Both the position numbers and the translations under genes were made by a program. 9,058 bases of DNA from an uncultured Lachnospiraceae bacterium (GTDB lineage: Bacteria > Bacillota > Clostridia > Lachnospirales > Lachnospiraceae): positions 1 to 9,058 of the forward strand of contig CAJUII010000050.1 of the NCBI GenBank assembly GCA_910586405.1, read 5' to 3'. The notes under the pieces are model-generated. The model did not search any database, was not told the DNA's origin, and saw nothing but the letters and a program-made list of their open reading frames with translations. Shown here piece by piece: positions 1 to 6,887 of this stretch (position 1 is the stretch's first letter; every line of letters starts with the position of its first letter).

Positions 1-3000
1 GGCGGCTCCTCGACAGGATCTGTCTCTTCTAATGTGATATTGTCAATCACAACGGTATGTTTTTCTGTAATGCGTGTTCCGCCAACTGCACCAAGGGATA
101 TGCTTAATATTGTATTGGGGTCCGTATCCTCCCCCATGCGGAATACTTTAGAGAAATTCTGCCATTCTCCTGTCAGCGCTGCCTTCGGCTCGCCCGAGTA
201 CGGCGTCCAATCCTCATTGCCATTGTCATCCTTATGCTTGGAACCATCTCTTTGCAGCGCATACATAATCGTTCTGTCTTTTGTTGATTTGGCATCGAAG
301 GCAAGCTTATACCACTTATCCTTCTCCAGTCTGATATCATTCTGCTTTAACTGGATCTGCCATGCCTCTGCACCAGTATCTGCGATATCAATGGCAAGTG
401 CATTCTCTTCATTGAGCGAATCCACGATATAATTAGGAACCTTTGCCGCGTCATTTACATACACCTCATATCCCAGCATCCCGCTTGAGAAATCTCCATT
501 TACAATCAGACTGTCTTCCCGCACTGTCACGTTGTCAATGTACGCCGTACCTGCTGAACCAAGCAGAAAACGAAGCTCACTTCCATCTAAGTCTGACGAC
601 GTCTCAAATTCATATTTATAAGTCTGTCTCTCTGTGGTCAGTGCGATATCATATGAGTTTCCTGCCACCTCAGCTTTCACTGTCTTTTCTCTGTCTGCAT
701 AGGCGTCAAAACTGAAGATAAACTTCTTTCCTCCGCCAATTGCAATCGGATTCTGATATACAGCAACCTGATCGAGCGCAGTCACCGTATCTGGTACAGA
801 TACTCGTAATTCACGCCTGCTGTCGTCTGTAACGGAAATGCCTGTGCCGCTGCACTGTTCAATGTCCCACTCCCAATAAGCAAGACGACGCTTTCCAGCC
901 TCATTGCCCTCATTAAATTGTCCGTTGTAGACATAGTTGCCGTCAGGCAGCATACCCTTTACTTCTTCTTCTGCCTCGCCTGTCTTTTCGAGTCTGACAT
1001 TGCTGATATGAACTGCCGCCATCGATCCCTGATTTCCAAGATTAAATTCCAATCTGCTGTTCGCATCGCTGTCTCCAGTCATATCAAAGATATGTCTATA
1101 CCTCTGCTTCTCTGTTGTGAGCTCTACAGTCTTATCGTTCAGATATCTGATATATCCTTTATCCGGTGCAGAAATACCAGTAATCATGGTCCGCGCTTCG
1201 TCGGCATAGGCATCATATGACAGCTCATACTTCATTCCTTTGCCCAGCGGCAGATTTGCCTGTACTACCTGCACACTGTAATTTAATTCACCTGCCTCTG
1301 TGGTCGTGACATGGAGCGCATTGTCAGCCATATTGGCTGTCGCCTCTCCTGCGCCTGCAAGGAGCAGCTGCCAGTTTGAATCTTCCTGAGACAAATCCTC
1401 CACCACAGAAAAGTCTCCATTGATCACATAGTTTCCCGTCTCATCTGGATCTCTAAGTTCCACATCATTCTGTGGTTTATCCACGTCAGTATCATAGCTG
1501 TCCTTCTGATATGCTCTGACATAATCGATAACAAACTGTGCATTATCGCCAAAGACAGCATCCTCATCGGGATATCCTACCCAGCTGCCTCCGACCGCCA
1601 GATTGAGAATCAGATAAAACGGCTGATCATAAGGCGCCGGATATGCAACTTCGCCAAAACCCGGCTTTTTGGTAAACCAGTCGTTTACCGTATAGAATAA
1701 ATGTCCATCTACATAGAAACGAAATTCTCCTGGGTCCCATTCACACGCAAATACATGGAATGCTTCACTGAAGTTTTCCTGTCCGTCCGGCAGTGTATAG
1801 CTGCCCTGCTTCTGTGTATGGGGTTCCCCGAAATGAAGCGTTCCGTATGATGTGGACAACGCACTTCCATGAACCTCCATAATATCGATCTCGCCGCACT
1901 TGGGCCACTGTCCATAAAAACTTTCATCTGTAGGCATCATCCAGAAGGCAGGCAAAAAACCTTTTCCGCTTGGAACCTTCGCCCTTACCTCAAACCGCCC
2001 ATACTGGAAATCATGCTTCTTCTGTGTATTGATTCGTCCTGATGTGTAGTAAGGCTTCCCGTCAATCATTTCCTTGATTGCCTGAATATACAGCATACCA
2101 TCCTTTACATAAGTATTCCTCTCAGAGTCCACATACGCTTGCAGTTCCGCATTTACCCAGCCTGGCTCATGATACTCGAAATTCCAATCATCAAGATTGA
2201 GTTTTTCTCCATCAAAATTATCTTCCCATACAAGCTTATACACTGGATTTTGTGGTTGATCTGGTTGATCTGATCCAGCCCCGTTTGATGGAAGCTTCGG
2301 AATCTCTCTAAAATTTTCTACTCCACAGCGGCTGCATATCTGTTTTTCGCGCCCCATTGTACTCTCTGTTGCACTTATCTCCACTTTCCATTCTCCAAAA
2401 TCATGTCCCAAAGACGCTGTTTCCTCCTGTTTCTTTCCATTACATTTCGTACATGTGTATGTCACAAGACCGCTTTCCGTACATGTCGGTTCTTTGTCAT
2501 ACTGCTCTGCGCGCTTCCAATCATGTGCTGTACAGTTCGTAACAAACACATGGCAGACTGAAGTTACGCCGTTTGCTTTCACCTTGATATCTGCCTCTCC
2601 ATAATTTTTGGCAGTGATAACACCCTTCTTCACAGTGACAGCCTTCGCGTTTGTCGTCGAATATTTCACAGACTGACTTGCTCCAGTGATCTCAACGCCA
2701 AGTGTGCGCTTCTCTCCTTTGTTTAGCAGTAAATATACTTCGTCAAGTGTCACCTTTGTCTCTCTTACTCGAATCATACACTCTTGTGTCACATTATTTA
2801 CAGTGGCTTTAATCCACGTAGTGCCTTCTTTCTTAGCTGTTACTTTTCCTTTGTCAGACACTTCTGCAACTTCTCTGTTTCCGCTTTGCCATATAACCTT
2901 TTGATTCTTTCCACTCACAATGGGCTTTAGAACAACTGTTTTCCCTGAACCTTTTGTGTAAAGTGTATATTCGTTTTGCTTGAATGTGATGGAAGGTCTG

Positions 3001-4274
3001 TCTTTTTGTACAATCACCTTGATCGTCTCTTTCACACCGTTTGCCTCTACGGTAATCGTGGTTGTTCCTTCCTTCTTTGCCGTAATCTTTCCCTTTTTAA
3101 CAGATGCTATTTTCGTATTGCTGCTCTTCCATTTAACGGCATTTTTCCTTCCTGTCACGCTGTAATCAACTGTATATGTTCTCGCAGCGCCCATCGTCCC
3201 CAGATAAATTGTTTTCTCTGGAATATGAATTGCTGTGTCTGCCACTCTTATAACGCAGCTGTCTGTCTTCCCCTTACATGTGGCAGTTATCACAGCGACT
3301 CCCGCTTTCTTTGCACGAACCAGTCCATTCTTGTCAACGGCAGCCACTGTGTCATCACTGCTGCTCCATGCTACAGTTTCATTTTTTTTCGCATTTGTCT
3401 TTAACTGTTTTGTCTCTGCCTTATTCCCAGTTATATAGAGTTGTGTATACTCCTCATTGACAGAGATCAATCCATCAATCACTGTCACAGCACATCTCGC
3501 TTCCATGCCGTTCGCTACAGCCGTGATTGTCGCTGTCCCTGCCCGCTTTCCAGTCACCTTGCCATTTTTTACTTTTGCAACTGAGGTATCTGAACTTTTC
3601 CAGATAACTTTTTTGTTCTCTCCTACAATCTCTGGAACAAGTTTAATGGAACTACCTGTCCCTTTGGTACTCAGCCGCATCGCATCAATATTCAGAGAGA
3701 GTGCACTCTCCAATACTGTAATATTACAGGTGGCGGATTTGCCGTTTGCCACAGCTGTTATAACTGCTGTTCCGACACCTTTTGCGCTGACTGTTCCCTT
3801 CTCATTTACAGCAGCAATTGTCGTGTCGCTACTGCTCCACACCACGTTTTTGTTCGCACCTTTTATAGTTGCCTTGAGCTGAACAGGCGCAGCGCTGCCT
3901 CCATGATAAAGAACTGCGTTTGTCTTATTCAGCTGAATCTTTGGCTCCACCACTGTGACAACACATGTCTCTCGCGGGAATCCAATCCCCGATGAAATCA
4001 CAGTTTTTCCTTTACTGAGTGCAGTCACAATACCTTTATCGCCCTGCTGTTCCACCTTTGCGATATTTTCGTTCCAAGAAGTCCATTTTGGTTTTTTAGT
4101 AGATTGTGACAAATTTTTGATCTCAAGCACCAGCCTGTTATCCTCATCCCCAACATTCACTGTAGCTGTCTTGGTATTAATATAATAAGCATTTGCAGCG
4201 TTCACTGCCGTATTTCCCACAAACAATGTGAAAATCATCATTGTCAAAATCCATATGTGAATCTTCCTGACCAT
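1..4274 (-). CDS. Exported multimodular GH16 laminarinase-type beta-glucanase, C-terminus cut by window edge
   Basis: An open frame without stops runs from ATG 4274 to the window edge (1424 codons); an in-frame stop lies just upstream, and GGGAAG sits 6 nt before the ATG. Order of modules by residue: signal peptide 1-29 (MVRK, a hydrophobic stretch, then AVNA/ANA cleavage options); seven Big_2-like repeats 30-580; Cys-rich CxxC module 581-655; Pro/Gln linker; GH16 domain 678-924; CBM4/9-like modules 938-1098, 1107-1255 and 1256-1417. The GH16 domain carries EIDIME (E795 nucleophile, D797, E800 acid/base by family knowledge) and a WVNAELQAY segment near its start, as in laminarinases (endo-beta-1,3- or 1,3(4)-glucanases). 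It should act outside the cell on a beta-glucan. It lies 89 nt downstream of the chemoreceptor, probably in the same operon. The surface anchor, if any, is off-window. Family call is firm; exact substrate is inferred. Confidence 0.93.
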   Translation of the reverse strand, partial: MVRKIHIWILTMMIFTLFVGNTAVNAANAYYINTKTATVNVGDEDNRLVLEIKNLSQSTKKPKWTSWNENIAKVEQQGDKGIVTALSKGKTVISSGIGFPRETCVVTVVEPKIQLNKTNAVLYHGGSAAPVQLKATIKGANKNVVWSSSDTTIAAVNEKGTVSAKGVGTAVITAVANGKSATCNITVLESALSLNIDAMRLSTKGTGSSIKLVPEIVGENKKVIWKSSDTSVAKVKNGKVTGKRAGTATITAVANGMEARCAVTVIDGLISVNEEYTQLYITGNKAETKQLKTNAKKNETVAWSSSDDTVAAVDKNGLVRAKKAGVAVITATCKGKTDSCVIRVADTAIHIPEKTIYLGTMGAARTYTVDYSVTGRKNAVKWKSSNTKIASVKKGKITAKKEGTTTITVEANGVKETIKVIVQKDRPSITFKQNEYTLYTKGSGKTVVLKPIVSGKNQKVIWQSGNREVAEVSDKGKVTAKKEGTTWIKATVNNVTQECMIRVRETKVTLDEVYLLLNKGEKRTLGVEITGASQSVKYSTTNAKAVTVKKGVITAKNYGEADIKVKANGVTSVCHVFVTNCTAHDWKRAEQYDKEPTCTESGLVTYTCTKCNGKKQEETASLGHDFGEWKVEISATESTMGREKQICSRCGVENFREIPKLPSNGAGSDQPDQPQNPVYKLVWEDNFDGEKLNLDDWNFEYHEPGWVNAELQAYVDSERNTYVKDGMLYIQAIKEMIDGKPYYTSGRINTQKKHDFQYGRFEVRAKVPSGKGFLPAFWMMPTDESFYGQWPKCGEIDIMEVHGSALSTSYGTLHFGEPHTQKQGSYTLPDGQENFSEAFHVFACEWDPGEFRFYVDGHLFYTVNDWFTKKPGFGEVAYPAPYDQPFYLILNLAVGGSWVGYPDEDAVFGDNAQFVIDYVRAYQKDSYDTDVDKPQNDVELRDPDETGNYVINGDFSVVEDLSQEDSNWQLLLAGAGEATANMADNALHVTTTEAGELNYSVQVVQANLPLGKGMKYELSYDAYADEARTMITGISAPDKGYIRYLNDKTVELTTEKQRYRHIFDMTGDSDANSRLEFNLGNQGSMAAVHISNVRLEKTGEAEEEVKGMLPDGNYVYNGQFNEGNEAGKRRLAYWEWDIEQCSGTGISVTDDSRRELRVSVPDTVTALDQVAVYQNPIAIGGGKKFIFSFDAYADREKTVKAEVAGNSYDIALTTERQTYKYEFETSSDLDGSELRFLLGSAGTAYIDNVTVREDSLIVNGDFSSGMLGYEVYVNDAAKVPNYIVDSLNEENALAIDIADTGAEAWQIQLKQNDIRLEKDKWYKLAFDAKSTKDRTIMYALQRDGSKHKDDNGNEDWTPYSGEPKAALTGEWQNFSKVFRMGEDTDPNTILSISLGAVGGTRITEKHTVVIDNITLEETDPVEEP
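24..509 (-). other. CBM4/9-like module C with an Asp/Asn/Gly-rich loop
   Basis: Residues 1256-1417 open with LIVNGDFSSG, contain WYKLAFDAKSTKDRTI, WQNFSKVFRM and SISLGAVGG, and close with VVIDNITLEE, a third CBM_4_9-like sandwich. Unlike A and B it carries an extra hydrophilic loop around residues 1344-1365 with several Asp, Asn and Lys residues (KHKDDNGNED), a possible calcium or ligand loop. The chain continues past it in frame with an acidic Pro-rich linker (DPVEEP) to the window edge, so further modules or an anchor are likely off-window. Confidence 0.72.
510..956 (-). other. CBM4/9-like module B
   Basis: Residues 1107-1255. DGNYVYNGQF at the start, FSFDAYADREKTV in the middle, LTTERQTYKYEF, LRFLLGSAG and a closing YIDNVTV strand follow the same plan as module A. 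The loop after the opening strand (AYWEWDIEQCSGTG) is rich in Trp and aromatic residues, which could form a sugar platform. It is more diverged from the receptor module than module A, except at the LTTERQTY segment. Confidence 0.75.
981..1463 (-). other. CBM4/9-like module A, the homologue of the module inside the chemoreceptor
   Basis: Residues 938-1098. The module opens with the linker VELRDPDETGNYVINGDF and contains YSVQVVQANLPL, LSYDAYAD, LTTEKQRY, LEFNLG and a final HISNVRLE strand, the pattern of CBM_4_9 beta-sandwiches (N-G-x-F opening, Y-x-x-x-D-A middle, I-x-N-V end). It matches receptor positions 6014-6490 segment by segment, with the same linker and near-equal length. It probably binds soluble or exposed beta-glucan chains; the ligand is inferred. 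Confidence 0.82.
1503..2243 (-). other. GH16 catalytic domain (laminarinase-like) of the large exported protein
   Basis: Residues 678-924, about 247 long, are normal for GH16. The domain opens with YKLVWEDNFDG, continues with WNFEYHEPGWVNAELQAY, then GRINTQKKHDFQYGRFEVRA, FWMMP, the catalytic GEIDIMEVHG and a closing VIDYVRAYQ strand. The ExDxxE spacing is the beta-bulge form found in laminarinases and related enzymes, not the ExDxE form of Bacillus lichenases. All three acidic catalytic residues are present (E795, D797, E800), so it is predicted active. Confidence 0.92.
2310..2534 (-). other. Cys-rich CxxC module between the Big_2 array and the catalytic domain
   Basis: Residues 581-655 contain C598, C608-x2-C611 and C647-x2-C650, with HDW and GHDFGEW segments spaced like a twofold repeat. 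The layout resembles small zinc-ribbon-like repeats seen in surface proteins of gut Bacillota, but I cannot name a family from memory. It could bind zinc or form disulfides outside the cell. A QPDQPD linker follows, encoded by a perfect 9-bp tandem duplication (GGTTGATCT twice, 2254-2271 on the plus strand). Confidence 0.6.
2535..4187 (-). repeat. Array of seven Big_2-like (bacterial Ig-like) domain repeats within the GH16 protein
   Basis: Seven units of about 75-82 residues lie end to end, at residues 30-111, 112-190, 191-268, 269-346, 347-425, 426-505 and 506-580. Most units share a W(S/K)SS(D/N) strand, an A-V-(N/D/K)-x-G-x-V-x-A-K turn, a G(T/V)(A/T)xIT strand and a closing V-x-V strand, which is the Big_2 signature. 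They are diverged protein repeats, not identical DNA repeats. Such arrays usually act as rigid stalks or spacers on secreted and surface proteins; here they would hold the enzyme away from the cell or add wall contacts. Six of the seven carry a Cys in the last strand; unit 5 does not. Confidence 0.88.
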
Positions 4275-4363
4275 CTGCTTCTTCCCTTCCTTTCCTCATT
4301 GCTATCTGTTTAAACTGCTGCACATTTTTGTTCTTTACTGTCAACCTCCTTTCCCGATACACA
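4275..4363 (-). promoter_or_regulatory. Chemoreceptor-glucanase gap: GH16 ribosome binding site plus an unattached AGGAGG
   Basis: The 89-nt gap shows no hairpin with a T-run, so readthrough from the receptor gene is likely. GGGAAG (complement of 4281-4286) is 6 nt before the glucanase ATG. A perfect AGGAGG (complement of 4345-4350) has no start codon 5-10 nt downstream. TTGACA (complement of 4339-4344) directly abuts it, but no matching -10 hexamer lies 16-18 nt further on. A separate promoter here is not supported. Confidence 0.5.
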
Positions 4364-6859
4364 CTAAACCTGAAACATCTTAATCTGCGATTCCAGCTCT
4401 CTTGCCGACGCCGTCAGCTCCTCGGACTCCTTTGCCACGCTGCCGCTGTTTGACATCAGTCCATCCGCCTGCTCTACCAGAATATCCGAAGAACTGAGGA
4501 TCTCCTGCGAGCTTGCCGCCTGCTCCTCGGAGATTGCCGCCACATTCCGCGCGACATCTTCTACCTGCTCCACTTTCTGAATCATCTGCTGCGCCAGCTC
4601 ACCGACCACGACAATGTTCTCAAAAATCGTATCATACGTCGTCACCGCATTGCCAATCAGCGCACTGCTGCTGCTGATACTCTCCACGCTGCCGTTTGCC
4701 TGATCAATGACATCGCCGATCAGTCTCTGAATCTCCATGACAAGCGTGTCAATATGCTTCACGGACTCCATGCTTGTCTGCGCCAGCTTGCCGATTTCTG
4801 ACGCGACCACCGTAAATCCTTTTCCCGCTGCCCCCGCCCGCGCTGCCTCAATGGAAGCATTCAGCGACAACAGGTTTGTCTCATCCGCGATATCGCCGAT
4901 CACCCTCGTGATATTTGTAATCTCGCCCGACACATTTCCCACCTCGTCAATCGCATGCTGCAGCTGCCGCACAGAGCTGTCAATACGCTGCATCGCCGTG
5001 TCCACATCCTGCATGACCTCTTTTCCCTTCTGGGAAATACTGACAGTCGCTCTCATCCTGCCATTCATGCCGTCTCCGTCCTCCTTGGTCTCCGCCACGA
5101 GAGTTGCCAGCGTCGTCGCACTGCGCGCAATCTCATTGACCGATATGGACAACTGCTCTACTGTCATATTCAAATCTTTCATGGATTGATTCTGCTTCCT
5201 AGAGGCATCAAACATCTCATTGGAAACCTTCTTGCTGTTATCCGCCTGCTCGTGCAGCGTGTGTGACACCTTGTCGATCGAGACAATCATGCCGCGCATC
5301 GTGGTGATAAACTTCTCGACGCAGCGGCTCATAATGCCGATTTCATCACTGTTTCCGGCTGCGTGATACGGTATAAAGTTTCCGTCTGTCATGTGCTGAA
5401 TCACCTCTGTCAATCCCCGCACCGGATGAATCACCACATGCACAATCCGCTCGATCAGTATTGTCAGCGCCAGCACAGAGACAATGGCAAACAGCAGCAT
5501 CACATTTCTGATATGATTCAACTCCTGATATACAATCTTTGAGGGAACATAGGAGACCAGCACCCATTCGGTGCCTGTAATCTCCTCAAATACCGTCATG
5601 TTGCCGTCAATTTCTGCCAGATGCATCTCTCCCTGTGAAATCCTGTCAGCGATCTCTCTCATAAACACATCGTCCAGCTCATCAAGCTTCCTGGAAATCA
5701 TCGCTTTATCGCGCGCAGCAAGGATTGTATTGTCATTGGCATTCACCAGAAACGCCTCCGCATGGTCCATTTTTACAAAGCTGTTGACATAGACACTGAT
5801 TTTGTCAAGAGACAAGTCCATCGAAATGACACGCACGTCATTTGTATCCGTGCGCAGCATACCGCACGCACTGATGACCGGCATACCGTTCTCGTTGACG
5901 TATGCGTTGGTAAATCCTACATTCACCCGGGTCAGGGCGTCGCGAAACCACGCTGTCTGCGTCACCTCCGTCCCGATTGTGTCCTCCTCCTTCTCTGTAG
6001 CGGGCGGCGCGCTCATGACAATTGACACATTGCTGATTGTTACACCCGCTGTGGACCCGGCGGCGCCAAGATTAAACTCCATCCGTGCGTTCGCATCATC
6101 ATAATCCGTCATGGTAAACTCATAGGAATATGTCTGCCGTTCGGTGGTCAGGCTGACAACGGTATCCTCAAGATAGCGCTTATAATCCCTGTCCGGCGCT
6201 GTGACGCTGACCTTGATCGTTCTGTCCTCCTCCGCACTCGCGTCAAAACGGACAGTGTACACGGCATCCTTTTTCAACGGAACATTGGGCTGCACAAACT
6301 GCACGCTGTAATCCACGGTTCCCTCATTGGCAATGTCGATGAACACCTCATTCTCCTCAAGCTGCGCTTCTGCCTGTCCCTCCAGCGCCAGCAGAAATAT
6401 CCAGTCCTTATCGTCTGTCAGGCTCTCCTTCACCGCAAAGCTGCCGTTATTGAGATAATTGCCTTCCGCGTCCGGTTCCCTCAACTCAACAGCCCTCACA
6501 GGATTTGCCCGAAGGAGTGTTCCGTCCGTACCTGCGATATAGAAGCCCTCGGAATAGTTGCTGTCATAGTTGTAATAGGAATCCAGAAAGTCCTGCAGCT
6601 GTTTGTCGTCAAACCCCATCTGCTCCACTGCCTGTTTGGCAAGGCTGGCAGACACAAGGTTCTGGTTCAGCCATGCCTCCATCTCAGCAGCCTGACTCTC
6701 CACGGAGGTCTGCAGGAGGTTATGCGCATCTGACTGTATCACAGTCTTTGATACATAATAGAACAGCCCTGTGAGCACTGTCATAATAAGAATCATCACG
6801 GGCAGAATAATTCCAAGCAGCTTTACTTTGATGGATATAAATTTCGTCTTTTCTGTCAT
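4364..6859 (-). CDS. Methyl-accepting chemotaxis protein with a CBM4/9-like module inserted in its dCACHE sensor
   Basis: The protein is 831 residues from ATG 6859. It senses an extracellular ligand and signals through CheW/CheA to the flagellar motor. By residue: TM1 14-36; dCACHE first part about 37-123; CBM4/9-like insert 124-282; dCACHE remainder about 294-447; TM2 about 452-470; HAMP about 471-527; cytoplasmic coiled-coil signalling domain to the end, with the conserved tip ETNLLSLNASIEAARAG at 660-676. No CheR-binding pentapeptide is seen at the C-terminus (KMFQV). GTG 6883 would add eight residues and lies 4 nt after the binding-protein stop without a ribosome binding site; ATG 6859 has GGGG 8 nt upstream, so I prefer it. 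It sits between a sugar-binding lipoprotein and a secreted glucanase, which suggests glucan-directed taxis. The MCP call is certain; the ligand is inferred. Confidence 0.95.
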   Translation of the reverse strand: MTEKTKFISIKVKLLGIILPVMILIMTVLTGLFYYVSKTVIQSDAHNLLQTSVESQAAEMEAWLNQNLVSASLAKQAVEQMGFDDKQLQDFLDSYYNYDSNYSEGFYIAGTDGTLLRANPVRAVELREPDAEGNYLNNGSFAVKESLTDDKDWIFLLALEGQAEAQLEENEVFIDIANEGTVDYSVQFVQPNVPLKKDAVYTVRFDASAEEDRTIKVSVTAPDRDYKRYLEDTVVSLTTERQTYSYEFTMTDYDDANARMEFNLGAAGSTAGVTISNVSIVMSAPPATEKEEDTIGTEVTQTAWFRDALTRVNVGFTNAYVNENGMPVISACGMLRTDTNDVRVISMDLSLDKISVYVNSFVKMDHAEAFLVNANDNTILAARDKAMISRKLDELDDVFMREIADRISQGEMHLAEIDGNMTVFEEITGTEWVLVSYVPSKIVYQELNHIRNVMLLFAIVSVLALTILIERIVHVVIHPVRGLTEVIQHMTDGNFIPYHAAGNSDEIGIMSRCVEKFITTMRGMIVSIDKVSHTLHEQADNSKKVSNEMFDASRKQNQSMKDLNMTVEQLSISVNEIARSATTLATLVAETKEDGDGMNGRMRATVSISQKGKEVMQDVDTAMQRIDSSVRQLQHAIDEVGNVSGEITNITRVIGDIADETNLLSLNASIEAARAGAAGKGFTVVASEIGKLAQTSMESVKHIDTLVMEIQRLIGDVIDQANGSVESISSSSALIGNAVTTYDTIFENIVVVGELAQQMIQKVEQVEDVARNVAAISEEQAASSQEILSSSDILVEQADGLMSNSGSVAKESEELTASARELESQIKMFQV
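6014..6490 (-). other. CBM4/9-like module inserted between two parts of the chemoreceptor dCACHE domain
   Basis: Receptor residues 124-282. The sensor reads GFYIAGTDGTLLRANPVRA, then the module begins at VELREPDAEGNYLNNG, runs through DYSVQFVQPNVPL, VRFDASAEEDRTI, LTTERQTYSYEF and MEFNLGAAGS, ends at TISNVSIV, and after a short acidic linker the sensor resumes at TAWFRDAL and GFTNAYV. In ordinary dCACHE receptors the DG-x-hydrophobic strand is followed within a short loop by the (R)xWYxxA segment, so the module fills that loop. It is in frame with no break. Its closest visible relative is module A of the neighbouring glucanase. Confidence 0.85.
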
Positions 6860-6887
6860 AACCTGTTCCCCACGCTTTCTCACCAGA

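Noticed and set aside
2535..4187. Regular spacing of about 240 bp, considered as a DNA repeat array or CRISPR-like structure
   Set aside because: The periodicity comes from diverged Big_2 protein domains; the DNA units are not identical and have no short conserved repeats with spacers.
4339..4344. TTGACA as a -35 box of a glucanase promoter
   Set aside because: No TATAAT-like hexamer lies 16-18 nt downstream; at 17 nt the sequence is GCAGCA.
4177..4362. Minus-strand small frame of 61 codons overlapping the glucanase start, with AGGAGG inside it
   Set aside because: Its GTG start has no ribosome binding site, it lies across the glucanase signal peptide in another frame, and its sequence is low-complexity charged residues without family resemblance.
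34..6104. Many plus-strand frames of 60-150 codons across the window
   Set aside because: They lie antisense to continuous, family-recognisable minus-strand genes, show no domain resemblance, and are rich in the Ser/Phe/Leu patterns typical of antisense shadows.
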